Positions 41,601-56,000 are shown, counted from the stretch's first letter. The stretch is DNA of 64,000 nucleotides from Onchocerca lupi (GCA_028564675.1 JAOVVO010000064.1:124001-188000); one strand, 5' to 3'. The notes: generated by a model not told the origin, from the sequence alone. Made by a program: numbers and translations.

Positions 41601-44600
41601 TCTGCAACATACAATAATTTCAACTTAATAAACAAGCAAAAATCGTTAACAAATAGATGAACATACTTAAAGCTAATTAGGTTACTTATTTCGATGTATT
41701 TGCAAATAGAACAAGATAAACAAATAACTATAATATCAAATTTAAGATATACTGAAGGAATCCTTACAACATAAAACGTGAATTTTTATTACAGCAATAA
41801 AATTCGAGACCTTTGCCATGAATTTATAAATTGCAAGTTTTTTTTTTGACAGAACAGAGTCTATTTAATGTTTCAATTTCCAGATTTTTCTTTCAATTTT
41901 AAAAAATTTCACAATGTTTATTATATGAATTCTATTCTTATAACTCGAAAAAAAGTTCACGGCAAAAAAGAAAAAGAAATCAAGAATTTGCAAATTATAA
42001 TATGAAGTATTTTTCTTTTAATTTTACTTTAAATATATTAAGTAATATCTATTTTGCTATGATCAAATAGCTATTTTATCGATCAAATAAATTCTGTAAT
42101 TTAACGATCAAATAAAATTCATAATTTTTGCAACATTTCAATAATAGCATGCCAAGTTATATAAAAAAAATGCAAACCTGAAATATAACAAGGAAATAAT
42201 CGAATAATGTATCAGAGCGAATTGAATAATGCATTTTGGATCAGTTTAGTCTAGACAACTTTTTCTAAGTTTCTTTTTTTCCACCTTCGCTTTTTCTCAT
42301 CTTTTCTATCTCTGAAAATTTGCTTCTAATTAAATTTAAGTGAAACTAATTTGCCACTCTAGACTAACCAATTATAAAATGCCCTACCTTTCACTGCTAT
42401 ATATAGTAACTATAGACTCCGCAATATTTTTTGTTTGCAAAGCAAAAAAAAAGTGGTAGACAAACGAAATAAGGAAAAGAAATTAAGATGAATGATAAAT
42501 TAAACAATTCCAAGTCAAATTTCAGCAGAATCGAACAGTAAATTGAAAATGATAATGATAATTATATATATATATATATATAATGATTGATGAAATCTGA
42601 GTTATGATTCATCCAGTGTTCCGGAGAATTTGTATAATTCTCTGGAAGACTTCCTGTTAATAAATGATGAGGAAATTCCGATAATTATCGACGATATATA
42701 AGTTATATATAAATATACTCTTCACAAAAAAAAAAAAAAAAAATGATATTTGAAATAACATTTGACATTCTAAAAGATTATTGGAAAGAAATTTGCTACT
42801 CAATATTATAGTTACAATATCATTTCCGAAACTGCATTACTATGATAACATTTCCGACGAAGAAAATATATTAATTAGTTGTCATTTAATGTTAGCATTA
42901 ATTCATGAATAAAATAAGAAAGCAGAAAACTGGTATTTGCAATACTAATTTTTCAATTATATAATCAAAAATATTGCGTAGAAAAACCATAATTTTTAAT
43001 TGTCTAAAAAATCACAAGAAATTTGTCAGAAATATTTTTGAAATATCAAAATTTTTGAAATTTTTCCACTTCCGCAAAAACATCTTGTTGTAGATTTAAT
43101 TTAAAATCCATATCAAAATTTTCTCGGATGTGTTATTTCTATTCTTATTGTGTGCCGTCAAAATGGAAAATAATAAAGATAAAGGATTTCCTTGTTTAAA
43201 TTAATATTTTCTATCTTTAAATGTTGAATTAAAATTTCAAATCTCTTATGTAAGGAAAAGAATCACTTCTAATCTAAAAATCTTTTACCCTAAAATTACT
43301 TACTTTTGTAATTTTATAAATCTATTTAAAGTTCATTCAAAAATTTGCATAAAATAACGTTTTTAACTTTTTTGTGGAACTATAACGTTGGGAAATTTTT
43401 AATTTCAAAGAAATGCATGATGCATTTAATAAACAGCTTTTTTTCTCTAATTTATACTTTTTTTTGTTTCGAATTTCAAAATTACAGAATTTCTCAATTT
43501 TTTTAAAGTTTCAAATCTCCTCCTCTATTATCTTTTCTGTTCGTATTTGTAACTAGGATTGATAAATTGATTGGTAAAATCAATTTATCGACGGATTATA
43601 AAGTACATTTTATTTCCAATTTTTTTTCTCATTGATCGGAAAATGAGAAGGAACTTAAAAAAAGAAAAAAGAAATGAAAAATAAAAGCGGAAAAACTAAA
43701 AAGCGATGGATAATTAATTTAAATCAATTTTATTGCTTAAAATATGCATCAATGTCATATGAAATCAAACATATTGTTTCGATTTGTTGATATTTATAAC
43801 AATTAAGCAAAACAAACAAACAAGAAAAAAAGATATAAAAAAGAAACGAAACAAAAAAAATGTTTAAACTTTTTAATGCTATAATAACGAAACATCAGGT
43901 TTCAATTTTGCGATTATTTTTTCTAATTTTCACTCTTCTTTTTTTCTTTTCTTTTCTGAAAAATAGCCGAAATAATGATGGTTGTTAAAAATTGCTTCGA
44001 AATTGCTTATAATTGAAAACCACACCGCCTATACCATTAATTCATTTATTCAGGATATCTTAAACTTTTCGGCTGAAATTTCTAAAAATACCGACAAATT
44101 TTTATAATTAATCCTAAATAACATTAACATTATGTTTTCATTTAGAATCCCATATGTTTAAGTTTTCATTCGTTTTTTTTTTTAACACATGCATGCACAT
44201 ATATAAATATAAATAAATATATATATATATAATAGTAAAATTTTCTTTTAAATATTTAAATAGTATTTTACTCCAACTTTTCATTTTTATTCCCGAGTTA
44301 CGGTATAAATTTCAAAATAGAGTATTTAAATTTTCTTTAATTTTGTATAATTATAATCATTTCTATTATAATTTTGCTTTATCCTTCTTTATTTTCTCAT
44401 TTCTTTCTATTTCTTTACTCTTCTACTACCCTTTTTTGACTCTTTTATCATTTTTTCTAGAAATTTATCAATTTTAGAAACTTTATTATTTGTTTAGTTA
44501 ATGATGTTTTATCAGTTTTGTTATCTGACAACCATTTGCAATTTGCTGATATTTTATTAATTATATCATTCTAAAAACTTTATTATTAGTTTAGTTGATG

Positions 44601-47058
44601 ATATCTTAGTAATTTTATTGCTTTATTAAATATCACAAATTTGTTTCTTTATTTATTTAACTACATTTTATTAATTTCATTCCTTTATAAAGTCAGAAAC
44701 CTCCTATTAAATTTTAAAGTTTGGATATATTTTAATTTTAATAAACAAAATTTCTTCTTTTTTTAGTGCATTTTCCATCTTTTTGATGAAAAAAAAACTG
44801 AGAAAATGAATTGAAATATATAGTAATAGAGGTTACATTTTTTGAAATTATTCTACAAACATTATATTCTCTTTTTTCCTTCCATTTGAAACTGCAAGCT
44901 TTAAATTTTAACTGTGGTTTTTTTTTTCGAGTTTCAGAAAGTTCCAGCTAAATTTTTTGGAAAAATGCTTCAATTCTTTCATTTCCAAAAATGAATTTAA
45001 AAAAAAAAAAATTTTTTTTTCGTCTTCTCCAAATCGTTCATAATGCATGAATTAAATTCAAGTCAAAATTTGAATTAAAATATTTGAATTAATTTTATAA
45101 ATTATTCCCAATTATTCACTTTTTTTACCTTGCTTTCTTTTCATTTTAGATTATATTTTGAATACATGAAAAAACAAATTAAATTTAATCATTTATTTCT
45201 GTAAATTTGCTGAAATTTTGTGAAATCTATCGTAATTTGATAAAAACTTACAATAATGATTTACAGTATACCTGCAACTATTTATGGTGGCAAATAGTGC
45301 ACAGTTGAAATTTATCGTAATTTAGTAATACATTATTTGCTACCATAATTGTTGATAAGTATATTGTAAGCTAAGATGAATTTATGCAATTATTATCGAA
45401 AGTTTATGCAAATTTGTAACTTTTTCATTGGAGTAAATTGATATAAATTTTGTTTGCAATATATATGCGTTAACACTTACTAAATCCACTGTAATCGTAG
45501 GTGACAAGCCGCTATTACAGTAAGTTATAGTATGGTTGTAAGTTTACAGTAGTGCAAATTGTACAATTTTCATTCGAACTTTATGCAAATTCTAATTTTT
45601 CCACCGGCGCAAACTTTTTATAAGTACTCGGTGTATATGCATTTTTGTATGTGTGCTTGAATATCTACTATAATCTACAGTAATCTCAACTTTTCCATAA
45701 ATATTTTTAAGATATTTTTCAAGCCATGCTGTCAATCTGCCGATGATTCATGGACTTTCTTTTTAAAAATGATTTAAACAGTCAAAGAATTAACTTTTTT
45801 TCCATCTTTTTTTCTTTTTCCAGGCGGAAAGTGATTTAAAATTTAAAATTGAAAGAATAAGACTCTTCGAGAATTATTTTTGATGAAATCTTATCAATTA
45901 CTGTTATTGTTGAATTATATTTTGCAAATATTTTTTCTATTCTCTACATCAACTATAATTATCAATGCAATTCGAGCAGAAGTTGTACATGATTCATCTG
46001 TTGATGTTAGGAACGGTATTGATAATTTCGGGAATGGAAGTTCGGAAAAGCATGATATCAGCAGTTCTTATCAATTAATGAGTACAATAACGAAAAGAGA
46101 GCCATCAAAAGAAGTTGAAAAATTAGTCACTGATGAAGGTTTCATTTTAACTGCATTTCAACAAAATCAACAACAACAACAGAACAAAAATGGAAAAAGA
46201 GTAAATAAAAACGGAAAATTTGCTACTGATATTACTAAAAATGAGGATAGCATAACTGATGGCAAACAACAACAAAATTTATCATTTGCTAAAACAAATT
46301 TTTTAAATTTTCCATTAATCGATCCTCTAAACAATACTATAAATACCAAAGCTTCACCGTTGACTCATTCCATATCAAATAATTCCAGATTTTTTCCACT
46401 ACTAATTAATCGAAGGATTTTTAATGCTAATCGTATTAAATGGAAAAATTTGCATCAAAAATGGCAAAATAATGATGAATGGTATAATTTAAAAAACGAC
46501 AACAACAATAACTATAATAAACGACAAAAACGTTGGACAAATGATGAAATCGAGCAAATCAATTCAATAATTGATACCTTTTCATCACCAAATTATGATT
46601 CACCAACGATTGCTTCAGATGATTATCCAATTCAAGATGTTGGTGGTAAAAGTAGTGGTAGTATTGGTGATAGTGATAGTGAACGATTCCGAATACCAAT
46701 GGAAAATATTGTCATTATGGGTGATGATGTTGAGGATGAAGAAACAGATGATAGTATTGATATCAATGAAGAAAATTCTCAAAATTATAGTAATATAGTT
46801 TATGCTGGTGTAGGATTTGAAAATATTGAAGCAACGGAAAGTTATGAACAAATGACCTCCGTTGAAGAAAGTGGAAAAGATGATAAAATTACGGAAACTG
46901 GATTTGTTCGAATTGAACCGGAAATGTTACCGGAAGATGCTGATGATATGGAAGACATGAATGATGAAGATGAAAAAAAACTTGAAACAACAACGAAATT
47001 TTTGAAATCAAGAACAACAACAACAACAACAGCAACAACAACAACAACAGCAACAACA

Positions 47059-47090
<32 letters not shown>

Positions 47091-50000
47091 TGATGAAGTG
47101 AAAAAATTGGATGAAATAATGGAAATGGAAGAAGACGAAGGCGAAAAAATGGATGAATTGGAAGAATTAGAAGAAATAATTGAAGAAAAAAGATTACAAA
47201 TTCCTATAATTTCAACAAAAAAATATTCAATACAGCGAAAAGATGATGAAATAGATTTGGTGAGATATTTTAATTTAAATTTTTATGAAAATTCGCAAAA
47301 AATTTTAGGGAGCAATTCAAGAAATGAGACTTTCGGATGATCCTAATGATGCTGCAATTGCATGCGATGATGAAACTGTAAGTTCGTTCTTTTTTTTTTT
47401 TCCTTTTTTTTTTTTTATAAATTATCAAATATTTAGCAAGAAAATGAACCGATTTCGAAGAATTTTCAGAAAATTAAGTTTTGATTTTTTGCAATGTTAA
47501 ACGATATTTTAACAGTGATCAAGAAAGATATTTTTGTGTAAAAAAAAAAAAAAATGCGAAAAAGTTTAAAATGAAATTTAGAATTTTCAATTTTTCGAAT
47601 CTTTCCAAATAAATTTTTCAAATTTTCGAAGATTTGCCAATTTTGCATATACATATATTTTTTGTCTAAATATATTATTTCTCACCGATATTTTTTGCAA
47701 AATTTCATCAAAAATTGGAGAAAATACAAATTTGCTAAAAAAAAAATTAAAAGTTTACAAAAATTAGACATATATAAATATATTTATTTATCAAATTTAA
47801 TTGTATTAATCAAACATTTTTTTTTCCTTGATTTAGTGGAAAAGACGAAAAATGAAATGGCCGAAGGTAAAGATTTGTTTGCTTGATTTCTATTATTATT
47901 GATATTGTTGTTGTTTGTTAACTGTTGTTGTTTATTTAAATATTTATGTTTTGTTTTCTTTTAAAAATAATTTTTTTTAATTTTTCTTTTATTTACCAAA
48001 TATTTAAATAAAAAAACAAACATTTCTGATTGCATATTACAGGGAATTCGGAATAATCTTTATGATGATTTCCGAAGAAAAACTGTCAATTAAATTAAAA
48101 ATATTTCTCGAGAGTTTCATAATTATTTATATTTAATTAGTTGAAATAATAATGTAGTACCACAAAATTTTTGCATATTTTAATCTACTTAAATTTTTAT
48201 CTTTTCAAATTGTAGATTTATAGAATAAAAAAATTTATTTTTAGGAAGGTAGTGGTTTGCAAGACGAAGAAGAACCTCGAGAATTCGGTTCATTTTATTA
48301 TTTTTGTTTTCTTTTTTTTTTTCTATTTTTTTTGTGATGATTGTTTATTCCTTGATGAAATGGGAAAATTAATTAAAAATCGAGAAAATTCGAAAAAATT
48401 ATAACAATCTTACAAATTTTTGCAAATACTAAGATAAGAAATAAACGGTAATAAAATTGCCAACACATCCGATTTTGAAACGTTTTAAATTTCCGTTATT
48501 CCATTATTTTGAATGAAGATTCTCTAAAAGAATATCAAAATTCAAGATGAATGTAATTTTTTTTTACTTCATAATATTTTTCTGATAACTTTTGAATCAT
48601 ATGCTATTTTTTAATTAATTCATTCTTTAACCAAATGTTTTTCAAAAAAATTCTTTTACAATTCAGATTTCAAATTCTAATCTTACTAATTTTAATTTCT
48701 TCCGTCCAAAATTGCTAATTTATTTTACATTGATTTTAATGTTTCATCTGTAGCAATTATTTTAATCTTAACTTTGACCTTCTTAATTTTTCCTTCTTTT
48801 TTTTCAATTTTATGATATAAAATTTTGCTAGAAAAATTGGTCAAGACAACAACACCAGTACCATCATCTACCAAGATTTATACATCATCGGAATATCTAC
48901 GTGGTAAGCGAAAAAAAAAAAATTAAAAAAAAATTTGTTTAGTCCATCTCATTATTTATATAATCATTACAAACTAATTAGTTTTAATATCTTAAAAAAA
49001 TTAAACAAACGCACACAAATCTTTATTTTAAACTGAATTACACTTATTTTTTAAAACTTATAATTAACCAGAAAGAGTAATCAGATTTAAAAGTTTTTTT
49101 TTTCGTGATTAAGAAGAAGTAAAAGAAAAAGAAATTCAAGTTTTTCATCAATTTTTGTTTTTATTTTCAAGATTTATAATGCATTTCAGAATTGTAATAT
49201 TTTTGAGTTTTTTTTTCTTTTTTTTAATGAAATTCTTAAGGAATATTGGAATTGTTATACTTTTTTTGAAATCCTTTTTTCATCTTCTTTTAATTTTTAA
49301 TAAATCCAAAATTGTCATATTTTTTGAAGTTCTTTTTGTCTTTTTTAGATTTATAATGAATTACGGCTGTTGAATTCCAAAATTATTCTATTTTTTTGAA
49401 ATTCGTTTTATTTCTCTTTCTCTCTTCATCTCTCTCCCCTTTCTCTCTATCTATCAAATTTTATCATTTTCAGATGATCACAATTTTTTCTCTTCTTCTT
49501 CATCATCATCATCTCATTCTTCATATACTGATAACAATATCCAGTTTATTGTTGGCAAGCATACAGATAGTTTAATTGTACCCTTCTATGAAACTACTGC
49601 TGCTATTACGGAACATATAATTCCGGAATCGGTTCAATTACCGGATACTTATCATACAATACCGGAAATTCACGGAATCCGGAATAGCTATAATCATCGT
49701 ACCGGTGGTTGGCAATTTTGTAGAAGGGTCATGGCTTATAGAATGTGATAATTATGATAGATGCGAATGCATGCTCGCTCTGTATTTATTTTAGTTGTGA
49801 TTGAGAATTTAAATTTTTCCTTAAAATTCATCCGAAATGATAAATTAATTCAATCCGAATTAATTAATATGATTTTCTACATATTATATACGGTAGCAAG
49901 CATGAAAATAATTTGTTTTTTTTTTCTTAGCATGAAAATAATATGTTCTTTAATAATTCTTATTTTCATTTTCAATTTTATAATCATTTTTGCGACGAAA

Positions 50001-53000
50001 TGAACTGAATTTGGAATTACGATGAATGAGTGTGAATTGAATTTAAAATCATTTCAATTTCTGTTGCATGTTGCAATGAATTTCGAAATTTTATAATATT
50101 TGAATATTTGCCTCTTCTATTTGTCTTAATTTTAATTTGATATCAAAACTTATAATATTAGCACGTTGATATCTACTTTGGTACCGAAGCTAATGTATAA
50201 TTGGTACTTGAGTACCAGAATCAGATTTAGTAGAGGCTTTTCTTCTTTCCTGGCGCATAATTGCTGAAATATTGTACGGGTGAAAGGAATGATTTACAAG
50301 TTATCAGTGGTGATAGGATTCTTTATCACTTTATCGTTATCATTTGCAAGGAAAAATTTTTTTCAGTGAAAGCATTAAAAGGTGAAAAAGGTGATAAGGG
50401 TGATCGAGGTGAACCAGGATCACCGGGACCATCCGGTCCGGAAGGACCACCTGGAATAGTAAGTAAATTTTTGTTTTTTGTACTTTTATCGATCAATAAA
50501 TTTGATCAAAAAAAAATAAAACTGTTGAAAGTTTTTAAAACAAGTATTGAATTTTTCGTTATATTAACTTACAGTGTCCTACCAATTGTCAACCGGGACG
50601 TGATGGTGTACCTGGAAGGGCAGGAGATACGGGACCAGTAGGACCAATGGGACCACCCGGTCCACCAGGACCACCTGGACCAACAACTCAGATTGTACAA
50701 GAAGGACCAGAAGGAATTCAAACTATTGCTGGTCCTGCTGGACCACAAGGACGACCAGGACCAATGGGTCAGTTTCTGTTGCTTAATTTTGTATGAATGG
50801 TTTTTAAGATTTTATCATTAATCACGAATGAAACTTAGTATTTTAGGACCAGCAGGACCACCAGGACCATCGGGTATCGGAGAACCAGGATTTCCGGGAC
50901 CTCCAGGACCACCAGGACCTCCAGGACGCTGTGAAAGATTGCATCCCGATGATATTACACTGATCATTAACGATCCTCGAATTAAGGTTAGAAGCCATAT
51001 TTTTTGCTTTAATTTTTTTTTAAAAGGAAATTAATTGAAAAATTTAAATAATCAAATAGGACTTAAAATTAAGTTAAATAAAAATTATATACTTGAATAA
51101 TTACAGGGTGAGAAAGGCGAATGCGTCCCGGGAATACCGGTCAGTCGTCCAGATGAAATTAAGGAATTACCTCCATATGATCCTTATCAACATCGTCACA
51201 CCTTGAAAGGAGAAAAAGGTTAATCATTTTCTATTAAGGTAATTTTTGTAGCAAAAAAAAAATAAAATACTAAAAATGTTAAAATCAAATACTAAAAATT
51301 CAAATCTATAAATAAATTGAATTATAAATTATTTTACAGGTGAACGTGGTGAAATGGGACCAATGGGTCCAATAGGATATCCAGGACAACCAGGTCCTCC
51401 TGGACCAGCTGGACCAGCTGGACCACCATTGTCCTCTTATCCTCCTGGATCAGCTGGACCATCACTGTACTCTTATCCTCCTGGATCAGCTGGACCAGCC
51501 GGACCATCATTGTCCTCTTATCCTCCTGGACCAGCTGTATCTGGACCATCATCAGCCTCTTATCCACAGCCAATGCATACTGTACCTGGAGGAGTAAAAA
51601 ATTTTTTAAAAATTGGAATCAAAGAATCCAACTAATTAATGAAGCGAAATAATGATAATAAAAATGAAAATAAGCGAAATTTATTAATTTCCTGACAAAA
51701 TTTAAATATTAATGCTAAGCACCCTAAATAAACAAAATATGACATTTTCTGTTTGACTGAATATTTCAATATAAAATTTAAATGAAATTTTAAAAAACTT
51801 TTGAGCATATTTAAAAAATCTAAGAAATTTTTTACTTCCAAATTTACATAATAAATATACTTGTTTTCATAGCTAGATTATATTTCAGTTCTTTTCTCTA
51901 AAAATAATGATAAAGAAGGTTAAAAATTAAAATAAAATTAAAATTTTTTTGTTTAAAAACTAAAAATATTAATTTATAATTAAATTTTCAACAGGTTCTT
52001 GTCTATCCAACCACAATTGAATTATTCACAGCAACACATGGTATGCCGATCGGTTCGCTTACTTTTTGCATTTCAAATCAACAATTATATATACGTGTTA
52101 ATGGTGGTTTTAAAGATATTAAAGTTTGTTTTCCTTTTTTTTTCCATTTTTTCATTTTCTAGTTTAAAATTTTTATAAAAGAAAAATTCTTTCTTTACAT
52201 TTCTTTTTTCTTACTTATTCTAATTCGAAGTTTTTTCCTTACTTCTTAATTAAAAAGTTGCAAAATTTAACAAAGAATTTGTCCCTTACTTTTTCTATTT
52301 TCTTGATTCAGTTACAAAATTTAAAATTTTAAAAATTAAAAGAAATTTTAAAATTAAAAAACTTAAATCATGAAGCATTAAAAAGCATATATAAGTGAAA
52401 ATGGCAAAAAAAGAAAAAGTTTTTGAAAAATAAAGATAAAATAAAATTTTAGCTCGAAGGTTTTCATCCAATTATGGAACAACGTCCAGTAGTTGTAAGT
52501 CATTTTTTTTTTTTTTTTTTGTGAAATTTTTTTCTTAATTACTATTATTATTCTTAAGCCTATTAATTTTGATAATATGTTAATTTCAATAAGCCTAAAT
52601 TAATTAAATTTATGATTATTTCCTTTTTTAGACAAAAGTTTCGTATAAAACATATTATCAGTTTATTAATTTTAATGATATGATAATTTCAGCAAACCTT
52701 AAATCAATTTTTAGACAATAGTTATGTTTAAAAATGCTTAGATACATTGCTTTTGCTTTTTTTTTTGCGCAAATTTATAAATTTTTTTTCTACGCAAATG
52801 TGAAATTTTATAAATATTATTGGTAAATTTCCTTTTAATGCTGAAATAATGATTTGCGCGATTTGTTAAAAATATTGAGGAGAAAAAAAAGAGAAAAAAT
52901 AGTAAATCAAAAATTGATTTAACAATTTAGGAAATTGAACTTGATTCTCCGAATGAAAATTTCATACATTATTGGGTAAGTTATACGGTATCCATAGATG

Positions 53001-56000
53001 TTGTTAGTGATAAATTTACACAAATTTTTCATAAATATTGTAGCTACGTGTGAATTATCGTGACGTGTTGCTGACGTGAGTATATCGTTTAAATATTTTC
53101 ATCTGTTTTTTTTTCTCAACTGAGTTTCCAAAAATTTAATTTGAAATTTTAAACACATCGAGAAATTCGCATCAATAATTTTTATCATTTTCCTACTGAT
53201 TTTTTTAAATTATTTGTTCGAATTAGATTTTGAAATTTTCAAATTTTGAAAATGATTTTTGAAAATTTGAAAATTAATTTTTTAAAAAAATTAAAAAGTA
53301 TTTTTTCTTTTTTTCACTATTTTACTGTAGCTCCAAAATGAAGCCATCGTAAGTATGCATGATTCATGTATCAAAAATCTATAATTGTAATTTAATAATT
53401 AATACTTCAAATTACAATTATATATCATTCATTCTATTGGTGTTTATTGTTGCAGTATTTGTTAATATTATTTTCGGAATAGTTGTTTGTTTTATGCTTC
53501 CAGCTTGATAAATATGTGAAGTAATTAATTAATTAAGACAAAATTTTCTGATTATTCGAAAGTTTATTCTTTTAGAAAAAGGAAAAAATGAAAGAAAGAA
53601 AAAGACTTTCCATAGATAATAAAATAATTATGTAAATTTTACCTTTCGATAATTATAAAATTTCAATCCGATAATTATATTTTACCAATTCGGAATTAAT
53701 TCTTTCCAAATATTATTCGAATTAAATTGTGTTAAAATATTAGAATAGTGTTTATTAGTTTTTCGTTTTTTTTTTTGTTTTACTAAACTAATCTACTGAA
53801 TGCATTCAAAAGGGAATATTTTCACTCATTAATTCATCTTAGATTTTAATTAAGAAGTCATCTTTCTACAGCTTAAATTTCAAAAAGAAAAAGTCGAATT
53901 TATTTTAAAAATATTTGAACCATATTAAGAATTTTCGTGATAAATCCAAGCTATAAAAAGATTGTTGGTTAAAATTTAAGTTTCAAGTTTTTAAATTCGA
54001 ATCGAATATATTTCTTAAAATATTGAACAAAATGTTTATTATAGCAAGAAGAAGAAGAGAAAAATTCTTCCCATAATTACCCAAAAAGTTGCATTCATTG
54101 ATATTGTTGTCAAAGTTATTGTGAATTGATGACAATTCAAAAAAAGGAAAAACTTTTATATGAGATATAAATTTTGTTTATTAATAAAAATTAATAGCGT
54201 AAAATTCCTATATAAATTATTTTTCTATAACTTTATGTTAAAAATTGTTAGATAAAAATGATATGAAACTAATGATATCGATAACTTCATTTTTTGATTT
54301 TTTTTTCGAAATTAATTTTAATAAATAAAAAACAATTTGCTTTTTATGCTTTTTATAATCATATTTTCTAACAGGATTAATTAATTGAATATTTTCCAAT
54401 TTCTTGTCTCATCAATGTATATCTCATGCTGTAAAAAGATTATCCTTGAAATAAGTCTATCAATGAACATTCGATAAAAATAAATCTTAAATTTTATAGT
54501 TAATTAGATATAAATGCAAAGATGCGATTGATAGTTTTTATAAGAAGAAAAGTTTGGTTTAATATAATACTCATTGCTAATTATTGATAATGGAAAATTT
54601 ATTTGCAAAATTAAATTTCGAATTTAAATTAATGTATTTTTCAAGCTTATTAAAACATGGGTCGCGCTATTAGAATAAGTTTATCAATCAAAATCTGCAA
54701 ATGAATATTTCGATAAAATGAATTTTAAATTTCATAAGATATGAATGGAAAAATATAATTTGCTAGTTTTTGTAAGAAAAGAATTTGTAAAAGAAGGTAA
54801 GAAAAAAAGGACAATAAATGAAGATATTTTCAAAATTTTAATTTAACAATTCATTAATAGTTTTTGATAGATGAAAATTTGCTTGAAAAAAAAGAGAAAA
54901 AATTTATCAAATTCTCAAATTTAAATTAATACAATTTTTCAAGCTTATTAATATATGGGACACGCTAGATATTCAGCTTGGTTTTAGAATTACTTTCGCA
55001 TCGCAATAAAATTGCAATTTTTAACATATTTTCTTTCTTTTTTTTTTTTTAATAAAGCACTTTTATCATTAATAATTTCATTTGTTTAATTTCATCAAAC
55101 TACCATTTTCAGCAAAATTTTTAGGTAGGAACACAAAAATTGGGGCCACAATATCAAGTTCCTTTAATGTCCGAACATAATTTCATGGTATCAGATGCAC
55201 CACAAATATTACATCCCAGGACATCTTTGAAATCGAATTTTCCACAAAAACCTCATCAATTAGTTCCTGATACACAAAGATCATATGATGTACAGCCAAG
55301 ATTTGATACTGTACGTCGATCGGAAGTGATATCAGGAGCATCGTTACCTAAGAAACATCGTAATCCTGATCAGAAACTTGATACGATACATAGACCGGAA
55401 GAGAAATCAGGAATATCGTTACCTAAAAAGAAGCATCATCATTCCGGTCATAAACAAACATTGCCATCGGTAACAACATTTCCTTATCAGCAATATCAAT
55501 TTTCACAACCTCCTCGTTCTGATTATCGACCACTACCAGGTCAACTTTATCCAAATTCTCGTCCATTATCAAACGATCACCAGTTACACCGTAAGCTTCA
55601 TCGACATGAGCATAAGAAATCGTCGCGAAATTTAAATCACACTCTTTCAACGTCGCAAGGTCATTCGACATCTCAGCAAGATAAGCGACGACCAGATAAA
55701 AATCGATTACCGGTAAAAATGAACTACAAATCACGGCATCAAAAAACTTCGGTAAGATCTAAGTATAATCCGGAAAATAGTAGTCGTACATCAATCTATC
55801 AATCTGAACCGCTTGGATTGACCACGCATCTGCATGATCCAATTATGCAAGATAAAAATAAATTATTACCGGATTTGCGATTAACGCGAATGACACAAAC
55901 GCAACTACGAGACGATCCTACTAAACCGAATGTTGATTCGAAAGTTAGACTGGAAACTGCTGGTTTAAATACCGGTACAAGATCATTTAGCCAACAAGGG

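Larger units (their letters stand above)
28899..47308 (+). other. Giant intron (18.4 kb) interrupting the TSPN domain
   Basis: The donor is gtatgt after FE and the acceptor is aaaattttag before GA, phase 0 on both sides. It contains the isoform-C first exon (45883-47259) near its 3' end, a decayed repeat with a poly-T tract (28930-29750), a 35-codon candidate exon (30135-30239), a minisatellite (36530-36960), a telomere-like tract, a diverged duplication (37250-38160), a dispersed repeat (40978-41443), a TA tract (42564-42582) and a short hairpin (43561-43589). The stretches 30,300-36,500, 38,200-40,900 and 41,500-45,200 show nothing else that I can support. Confidence 0.7.

Noticed and set aside
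45824..45882. Cis exon continuing TSPN from 28898
   Set aside because: It reads 19 codons to a TGA and does not resemble the TSPN ending, which is found at 47309; it is better as 5' UTR.
46889..47089. Minus-strand poly-Leu ORF
   Set aside because: Antisense of the ACA/GCA coding repeat.
47260..47340. C-terminus of the isoform-C ORF after Leu459
   Set aside because: This is a 49-bp intron plus an out-of-frame reading of the TSPN exon; the shifted frame gives a perfect TSPN ending.
55423..55734. Minus-strand 103-codon ORF
   Set aside because: Shadow of the hinge exon, opposite strand, with no signal or domain.
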